Positions 19,901-25,365 of a stretch of 25,365 nucleotides of DNA are shown in pieces. The stretch's first letter is position 1, and every line of letters begins with the position of its first letter. The stretch is from Physocladia obscura. Lineage: Eukaryota > Chytridiomycota > Chytridiomycetes > Chytridiales > Chytriomycetaceae. Below the pieces are notes generated by a model, which saw only the letters and a program-made list of their open reading frames with translations, did no database searches and had not been told where the DNA came from. Location of the stretch: the NCBI GenBank assembly GCA_027596945.1, contig JADGJH010000147.1:2657-28021 (forward strand), written 5' to 3'. The position numbers were made by a program, and so were the translations under genes.

Positions 19901-20858
19901 CATTTTGTTGTTGGTCATTTCAGAAATTTTTTGGTTGTTTTGGAAAGCTCACTCAAAGCTTCAGACTTCATCTGCACTAGTTTTGACAGGAACAAAATTT
20001 TGAACTGCTGAAGAAACTTGACCAGTGGTGTTCCAACAATTTTGACTGATTTTGATTTGATGGTTGAGTTTTTATTTCTGATGCAGCCACAATTGTCAAA
20101 TGTTTGTTGAAAAATCAGACAAAATTGGCACTGGGTGCATAAAAAGTAAGTTCACAATAATCATCACCACTTAACTCATGAACTGATTGTTTTTTGTTTT
20201 TCTTCATCCTTGGAGTTTATTGGTATAGAATCAATGTCAAGAAATGGGTCAATTTAATAGTTCCTGTGAATTATGTTTGATTGAATGAGAATGGCAGATG
20301 CCAGTATATCCAAATATACTACAGTGCATACATTTTTGAATTTTTAAATTTTTGTTTAAATGTGCAATAATATTTGTGAATTGACTTGGAAACTGGAAAA
20401 CAAAGTCAATTCATTTCAACTAAAAATTTTTACAAGTAACAACCAAACAAGATGAGAAAGGAAACCTGACAAAGATTTTGCTAACAGTATCAAACATTTA
20501 ACCCAAAACTTGTATCGTTCAAAAAGCGCACGTTAAGAATACAGAATACAAAGTCTTTAAAATCACATTGATTATCATGGAATAATTATATCTACAAAAT
20601 TGTCTTTTTTGAGGGATACAGCATTTTGGTTGTATTGTTTCAAACCATTATAAAAATTAAAAATATTTGAATTTAGAAAATTTTGCTTAATTTATATGTT
20701 AATTTAACAGATTTTTTTTTTCAGATTCAATTAAGTTCGTAGTGGAAAATAAAGAATCCGTGACTTTCAAACAAACGCATCAATCCGATCCAAAACTGCT
20801 GCCCCTCAATTCGAGTCTTCTCCTTTCCTGTTTCGACAAGAGTAAACAAAGCAGTTGA
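16997..20858 (+). CDS. Small predicted protein (75 aa) split by a 3.6-kb transposon-bearing intron
   Basis: Exon 1 (16997-17090) encodes MSFLPNISEIELVNRLKLAI up to SLDE plus one base. A GTAATA donor follows. The first downstream exon that continues convincingly starts at 20725 after a T-rich TTCAG acceptor and runs in phase (DSIKFVVENKESVTF) to a stop at 20856-20858. Total 75 residues, soluble, no signal peptide. The stretch DPKLLPLNS recalls a conserved PKLLPLxS motif of BBIP1/BBS18, a very small BBSome subunit, but the rest does not align well; I treat that as a lead only. Alternatively the acceptor at 17128 is used and the chain stops at 17162 after about 42 residues. The intron is at least tenfold longer than most here and contains the element described separately. 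The starts of exon 1 and of the carrier gene are only 40 bp apart. Confidence 0.5.
17378..17442 (+). repeat. Left terminal inverted repeat
   Basis: Pairs with the reverse complement of 20265-20329. The inner part is identical over the 19-base stretch ending ...cataattcaca. Six of the eight differences between the arms are transitions, as expected from deamination. Confidence 0.78.
19190..19275. repeat. Short imperfect repeats around (c)agctttaagctgg
   Basis: Within the element, the words cagcttaaag, cagctttaagctgg and ccaaagctgg recur in about 80 bp together with ccatca/cctca spacers. This makes a small imperfect repeat and inverted-repeat patch. It lies just upstream of the 103-codon frame and has no assigned role. 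Confidence 0.4.
19293..19758 (+). pseudogene. Open reading frame(s) of the element, ending in a Cys-rich putative zinc-binding segment
   Basis: Frame 1 runs 19293-19601 as 103 codons with no CpG at all. It is hydrophilic and Gln/Lys-rich (PELQSQQQAALNEQ). The adjacent frame, open at 19531-19758, carries a C-x2-C-x5-C-x2-C arrangement with a nearby His (FVCLKCSTFQLCFGCEAYY, ...DDH), similar in spacing to B-box/ZZ-type zinc modules. The two could be joined by a small intron starting at a GTTGTG donor near 19590 or by a frameshift. An AATAAA follows at about 19832. I cannot name the family. Confidence 0.35.
20265..20329 (-). repeat. Right terminal inverted repeat
   Basis: Reverse-complement partner of 17378-17442. 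Similarity stops abruptly on the inner side (after tgtgaattatg read outward), which sets the repeat length at about 65 bp. Outside the repeat the flanks do not match each other. Confidence 0.78.
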
Positions 20859-20972
20859 ACGAATAATACTGACTTGTATTTGAGTAAAATACCCACGTGG
20901 TAGTCTCTGCGTGCTTGTGCGATTTTGCGGTGTTTTCAGTGTCGAAAAAGACAAGGTCATCATTCAAGCAAT

Positions 20973-21412
20973 TTAATGGATGCCGAGGAGTAGCTGTTTG
21001 GCGTCATTTGTGAGTAACTGAATTTTGCTTGTTGCGGCCCTCATCTGTCGAAGTTGTCTACAAATAGTCCGATCAAGCAATCTGGGCTTATACCTTATAA
21101 TTCTATCCTTGCTTTTTAATTTCAAGAACCCGAGCTTCATAATCAACGAGAGACATGTTCCTTTTTTCAAGTTCAATTTGCGAGAGTAGAAGTTTAGCCT
21201 TTTTGTCGACAAAGTAAGTTAGAAATCAAAGCAACAAAAATATACAAATTACGAAAACCCGAATAGGAAACCAATTACATTGCAAGAATGATTGAAGGTA
21301 AACAAATCTTCTAATTGTTCGTGTAAACCGAGCTTTCGAGTATGATATCCTCACGCTCAACTTCATCAATAGCCGCAGCAACTCTCGCCTGAATCTCACG
21401 ATAATCTCGCAT
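20973..21412 (-). CDS. Small coiled-coil-like protein, gene model incomplete
   Basis: Exon A (21329-21412) encodes MRDYREIQARVAAAIDEVER and DIILESS. A GT-AG intron (21199-21328) joins it in phase to exon B (21103-21198: AKLLLSQIELEKRNMSLVDY, EARVLEIKKQG, stop). This gives 59 residues that are almost entirely charged helix. A further helical, coding-looking stretch (QLRQMRAATSKIQLLTNDAK, 20973-21057, stop at 20973) has a good acceptor but does not connect in frame, so the true 3' end is uncertain; a sequencing frameshift or an undetected splice site could reconcile them. In-frame sequence upstream of the ATG (RLPTFSFQQK) behind an acceptor-like TAG suggests the start might also be internal. 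Family not recognised. Confidence 0.4.
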
Positions 21413-21610
21413 TTTTTGTTGAAATGAGAAAGTCGGCAATCTATTCGAAAATCAAGGCGTGAGTAAATACAGCTGATTACCTGAATACAAGCGTCCCCAG
21501 GAAAAAATTAATATGAATAAACGTAAATATTTCTTAGAATTTTTATTGGAAGTCAAAAGAGAAATGTAAACAAACTTTCTTGTTTTGACCATTACGGACA
21601 ATTTCCATTA

Positions 21611-22614
21611 TGCCGGTTATTGTGGATATATTTCCCATTCTCGCGTAATCTGATTGATGCACCTTTTTGCCTAATCATCGACTCTGTGGAGGCTCGATAA
21701 TGACTCCAGAATTGGAAACAAGTCTTTTTAAGGCAAATTTTTCGAAATTCTTGATTCCATTTTCAGTGAGTGTTTTTGGCGCCAACTCCTTGTTCAAGTC
21801 CACTGCTGATTTTCGTTTGTATTCAATCTTACTGCGGCTTCTAATAAAAAGAGTTGACTTTGGATCTTGTGGACCAACTGCAGACTGGGATGGACGTACA
21901 AGTCAAGAAAGACTGAGACTCTTAGCGAGGGTGTTATTGGTTCGTGATTCTCTTTCGGCCATCATCCCTTTCATTGGCTAGGAGAATAATATCACTGCTG
22001 GCGCCATCTGAATTGAATCTGGTTGTGAAGCAGGAAGCAAATGGGGGTCGCGATGCAGACTGGTGGGTCTGTGGCGATTAATTTATCGGAGTTTGCTTGG
22101 TTTCAGCAACAGATGCAGATTCCTACAACTGTTCGTCGCTTCTTGTTCACTGAATCAAAATTGAACGCAACTTTGAAGGTCTTATTTTTACTTTTAATTA
22201 TTTATTTTTTCCTAATATTGTTATTGTTATTTTGCGGCACAGGTATCGAAATCAATGAAACTTGTGCGTGAATCTCAGATTTTGTCGTGCCACTGATACA
22301 AAAGCAACACAACACAAGACCCGGAGGTAGTGGTGCAGGAGAAGCAAATGGAATGGGAGGACAAGATATAGTAACAGCTTTGGCAGCCACAGTGCTGGAA
22401 TATGTACCTCAAAACCATATGGGATTTTCAGCCAATATTGATCAATACTATCGTTATCATAATCCGTGTGGAGGTGGTAGTGGTTTCGGAGCGCCAAGGC
22501 TTTTATAATGATTCTGAGGATATTCAAATTGTCGACGAGATTTTTGATAGAGCTGTTGAACGGTATCGGAAGAGCAAAAGTATGAATGAGAAAAAGGTTG
22601 TTACCGTTGAATAA
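21611..22614 (+). other. Coding-like region, exon structure unresolved
   Basis: Several protein-like stretches lie on the plus strand but do not join by simple GT-AG splicing. They are: MPVIVDIFPIL at 21611; an open frame 21667-21981 (DWDGRTSQERLRLLARVLLV, Trp/Arg-rich helical); 22041-22187 (MQTGGSVAINLSEFAWFQQQ, then a GTCTTA donor and a CACAG acceptor leading to KSMKLVRESQILS); 22287-22508 (Gly-rich, GGQDIVTALAATVLEYVPQN, then NIDQYYRYHNP); and, one frame over, 22504-22614 (YNDSEDIQIVDEIFDRAVER to a stop). The last two look like one protein broken by a frameshift near 22500. I do not recognise a family. It may be one gene or two, and local sequence errors are possible. Confidence 0.35.
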
Positions 22615-22870
22615 AGATTTATTTTAATTTTCAATATGTTGACAAACAAAATATTTTAATTTTATTAATATTATTCTACAATGTATTCAAGCTTGCAGTA
22701 ACCCACTGACAGCATGGTACAGCCAAATCTGATCACAGCAAGTTGAACTTTTTCGTCTAAGTCACAAGCAACGAAAAGCAATCAAATTTTCTTCTTAGCA
22801 TCAGCGCAATTATTGAGTTTTTCATGTGGCAGAGATATTACTTTTATTTCAAGAACCAAATTTTACAGTA
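22615..22870. other. Noncoding intergenic stretch
   Basis: AT-rich sequence with no convincing open frame, RNA gene or repeat on either strand. It should hold the 3' end of the preceding locus and the promoter of the 62-residue gene. Confidence 0.5.
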
Positions 22871-23119
22871 ATGGAAGTAAGATTTGGTCTTGCTTTGTTT
22901 TTTGAGTTTTAAATTAGCTGATTTTTCTTTCAATAGTCCGACTTCGCGGTCCGCCCTGGGAGTATCGAAGTAACAACACGATCTGAAGTTTTGGTCAGAG
23001 GTCCGACCCTTTTAGGTTGTCGAACTTGTCGAACCAACAACTTGAACCATGTTTTGCTCAGAATTCCAGTTTGGAGGTCGCGAAGTCCGCAACTCCAACA
23101 ATCTACATTCAAGTCGTGA
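22871..23119 (+). CDS. Small predicted protein (62 aa), two exons
   Basis: A two-codon first exon (ATG GAA, 22871-22876) with a GTAAGA donor joins after a 60-bp intron ending TTTCAATAG to exon 2 at 22937-23119. Together they give 62 residues starting MESDFAVRPGSIEVTTRSEV, with a possible Cys pair (GCRTCR) and a basic, Ser/Arg-rich end (WRSRSPQLQQS). The intron has textbook consensus at both ends, and the exon has normal CpG content unlike noncoding neighbours. The opposite strand is also open here, but its composition is less protein-like. Family not recognised. A further exon after 23119 cannot be excluded. Confidence 0.45.
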
Positions 23120-23402
23120 ATTATGATTCCGTTGCGGGATGGAACATGTGATAATGAAAGCAAGACACTCATCATTGTTATTTTGGTGATTTCAAAACAA
23201 AGAAGCAAAAAAAGAATTGCTTAAATATATTTTTTTAGTCCGCAGTTGAAAACAAACAAATCCAAAATTTCAGTCCGCATTTTTTCTTTTGTTTGAAAAC
23301 AAACAAAAATTAAAAGCCAAAAAAATGGCGTTGAAGTCAAATCTGGGTTTCTTTGAATAATTCAATGATACCAGCGATAACAAAATCACTCTGTTTGGGG
23401 CA
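23120..23402. other. Noncoding intergenic stretch
   Basis: No supported gene. An ATG at about 23325 opens a 12-codon frame (MALKSNLGFF) that does not splice usefully into the next exon. Two similar stretches at about 23240-23310 contain gtccgca followed by aaacaaacaaa, a minor local repeat. Confidence 0.45.
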
Positions 23403-25261
23403 ATGCGCAGCATTGTCAGAAAGTGGCCGAAGGGGTCGCTGACAGAAAATTACGAATCTCGAACAAAGCAGGAATGGGTGTCGCTAATTGGCATAGCTGC
23501 AACAAGCGCTGGCTATACAGATTTGTTTCCGGTACTAGTTTCTTTTCTCAAGACTATTTTATTGCTAATCCTGTTACGCTTAGAAAAATTCAAAACAGAA
23601 AGCAGAACTGATGGAACATACATTCCATAAAATTGCCGAGTATATCAAAAAGAGAATCGAGGAAAATATTTTTGACAACGATAGTAATAGTCCTGATACT
23701 GAGAACGATAGTTCTGACAGCATTAACTCTGAAAGTGAGTAAATGATTCTCAGTACAGGCACATATTGCTTTGATTTAATCTTGAATATCCTTTTTTCAG
23801 AATATGAATCAGATAGTAATGTTGAATCACTCTTTCTTCCTTCCAATCGAAACAACTGGTTGAAGCGCCCTTCAAATAATCAAATACAAATAAGTAACAA
23901 AAGACATATTTTGGTAAATATTAAGATTTTGTGTTAGTTGGCAGTTTTTTTTTTATAATCTCAAACTTTTTCTTTTCGACTCAGCAAAAAACTGTGCCAA
24001 TTAGTTTTTTAACATCAGCTCGTAAAACAACAGCTCACAAAGCTCAAAACTCCACTCAAACTTTCTCTGCATATTGTAGTGCAAAAACTCAGGTCTGCTT
24101 TCGATATTGAAACTTGCCTATATCAATGTTTGATAATAAAATAAAATAAAACCAAAAAATATATATATATATTTTTAAAAAAAATAGGAAGAGCAAACTG
24201 CTATTGAAATTGCCAGCACTGGCAACATTTTAACTGATATTGAACTCAATGATGTGGAAATCAGTGACACCCGAGTATATGGTTACAATAATGAAGACAA
24301 GGTTTGATTTTGTTTCACTTATTTATTTATTTATTTTATTTAATTCAATTATAAACAAAATAGTCGGAATTTGGTTTCCTTAAAGAATACATAGCAGTTA
24401 TTGATAAGATGATTAATGATGTATCTTTAAAAACTCAGCAGCATGGACGCCACCTGAAAGACCAAGCCCTTTGCAGCTATTTTGATAATAGTATTATGAA
24501 TTCAATTGGAATCAACGGTTCAAGGCCGCTGCCAAAGTTTGATTGGAGTCAAAAAATGGGAATTAATGTGAAAATATTAAAGGGGCTGCGGGACGAAGAT
24601 CCTGCATACAAAAATATTTTGAGAACTTTTCTGGGTTTATTGGAGGATGAAAAAGAAATTTTTGAGAGCTTTGACTCACTTAAAGGAGCCGCTGAAGATG
24701 ATGCAGATATGGTGAAGTTAAATACAGGTTTGATTCTTTTTTTTCTCTTTTTATTTTTATTTTTTAATTTTTTAAAGGTGTTGTATTTACTGCTGTACTT
24801 TTGTTTAATCCAATGCCTAAAATGCCAATGTCTTCCAACACCACTGAGAGCAATTTTAAAATTCAGCTTTAAGCACCCATCTTTCATCAGCGTTTGGAGT
24901 GAACACAAGTAAAATCTCCTCAATTTGGGAACTTGTCCACCCCATTCCAGGAAATTGTGGTTCTGGATATATGTATTCAGACTTTTCTGGTGTTGTTCAA
25001 GGAAAAACACCAACGCCGTCATTGATAATGGAATGCATAAGGATGATGTACCATTAACATTTGAATCGTTGTTTGAGCATCATCAATATATTGCGCAGTT
25101 AGGTGTCACTTTATCGGAGCTCGTGGCTATTTCTTTTCATGATGGATATGCAAGTGGGGGTAAGCTTGTGGTGGATGAGATTCAACAAGAGTTCTATACT
25201 CCATCCAAACGTATCTATTACCGTGTTTATTCAGATTTAGCAACATTCAATCTTGTGAAAG
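23403..25261 (+). CDS. Unidentified multi-exon protein, 3' end outside the window
   Basis: Six exons are well supported: 23403-23531, 23584-23734, 23801-23913, 23985-24092, 24188-24301, 24364-24727. They join in phase to about 326 residues. The N-terminus (MRSIVRKWPKGSLTENY, then EWVSLIGIAATSAGYTDLFP) looks globular and conserved. It is followed by an acidic Ser/Asn tract (DNDSNSPDTENDSSDSINSE), a Thr/Gln-rich linker, and a second folded part (FDWSQKMGINVKILKGLRDE, ILRTFLGLLEDEKEIFESFD). From 24778 the structure is unclear: three frames are open around 24870-25070. A last coding piece (LTFESLFEHHQYIAQLGVTL ... RIYYRVYSDLATFNLVK) ends at a GTGAGA donor at 25262, so the gene continues to the right. 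I recognise no family. The downstream part might be a different gene. Confidence 0.55.
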
Positions 25262-25303
25262 GTGAGAATTTTTCCTTTTTTTTTGAACAATTATTTAAAA
25301 CAA

Positions 25304-25305
<2 letters not shown>

Positions 25306-25365
<60 letters not shown>
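25306..25365. repeat. (TAA)20 microsatellite at the right end
   Basis: Twenty perfect TAA units run to the last base. This is a likely cause of assembly termination and lies in the presumed intron after 25261. Confidence 0.97.

Larger units (their letters stand above)
17378..20329. mobile_element. CpG-depleted DNA transposon with 65-bp terminal inverted repeats, inside an intron
   Basis: A 2.95-kb segment bounded by inverted copies of a 65-bp sequence (17378-17442 and 20265-20329, 57/65 identical). It lies wholly within the 17091-20724 intron and contains only two CpG sites (17470, 19896). Translations on both strands are mostly broken. A plus-strand stretch at about 17721-17874 (CLKKLGFNHKQ and upstream) faintly resembles the helix-turn-helix part of Tc1/IS630-type transposases. 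An open frame at 19293-19601 is followed by a Cys-rich frame to 19758 and an AATAAA at about 19832, which looks like a gene end. I could not see a DDE catalytic domain or a clear target-site duplication, so the superfamily is undetermined. Confidence 0.68.

Noticed and set aside
20727..20963. Minus-strand 78-codon frame opposite the second exon at 20725-20858
   Set aside because: The plus-strand reading has a T-rich acceptor, correct phase with exon 1 and better composition.
24549..25022. 157-codon minus-strand frame
   Set aside because: It is antisense to well-phased plus-strand exons, and its C-terminal half mirrors the FDWSQKMGI exon.
1..25365. tRNA, rRNA or CRISPR features
   Set aside because: None seen: no cloverleaf with A/B boxes, no rRNA-like sequence and no spaced direct repeats.

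Overview
This is a stretch of eukaryotic nuclear DNA: AT-rich (roughly one third G+C by eye), densely packed genes, and many short GT-AG introns, mostly 45-130 bp. It reads like a whole small scaffold: it starts next to a T17 run, ends in a (TAA)20 microsatellite, and has a 10-N gap at about 13396-13405. The gene set points to a flagellated fungus (chytrid- or Cryptomycota-like) or a close relative. The muniscin has the N-terminus of fungal Syp1, the 2-oxodicarboxylate carrier looks fungal, and IFT122 implies a cilium. This is inference from families; no marker gene here fixes the species.

Layout. 1-653 (-): 5' part of the proteasome ATPase RPT3/PSMC4. 945-2443 (+): MRG15/Eaf3 chromodomain protein, divergent from RPT3. 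2519-3876 (+): leucine-rich-repeat protein with plant-type repeats and about one exon per repeat. 3844-6462 (+): Syp1/FCHO-like F-BAR + mu-homology endocytic adaptor. 6497-10348 (-): complete IFT122. 10454-11711 (-): coiled-coil protein with a TSNAXIP1-N-like segment. 11747-14869 (-): complete RAD54. 15144-15543 (+): short unknown protein. 15644-16956 (-): mitochondrial 2-oxodicarboxylate carrier. 16997-20858 (+): predicted 75-residue protein split by a 3.6-kb intron. 20973-21412 (-) and 21611-22614 (+): coding pieces I could not assemble confidently. 22871-23119 (+): predicted 62-residue protein. 23403-25261 (+): unidentified multi-exon gene running off the right end.

The most unusual region is the 3.6-kb intron. 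From about 17118 to 20515 I count only two CpG dinucleotides in nearly 3.4 kb, while the flanking genes have ordinary CpG. It holds a pair of 65-bp inverted repeats (57/65 identical) bounding a 2.95-kb element. The best reading is a methylated, CpG-eroded DNA transposon nested in an intron of a small gene, with at least one 103-codon reading frame still open.

The genes are housekeeping functions (protein turnover, chromatin, recombination repair, endocytosis, mitochondrial transport) plus a ciliary pair (IFT122 and its coiled-coil neighbour). All exon coordinates were worked out by hand from reading frames, splice consensus and remembered family sequence; single-base errors at junctions are possible.
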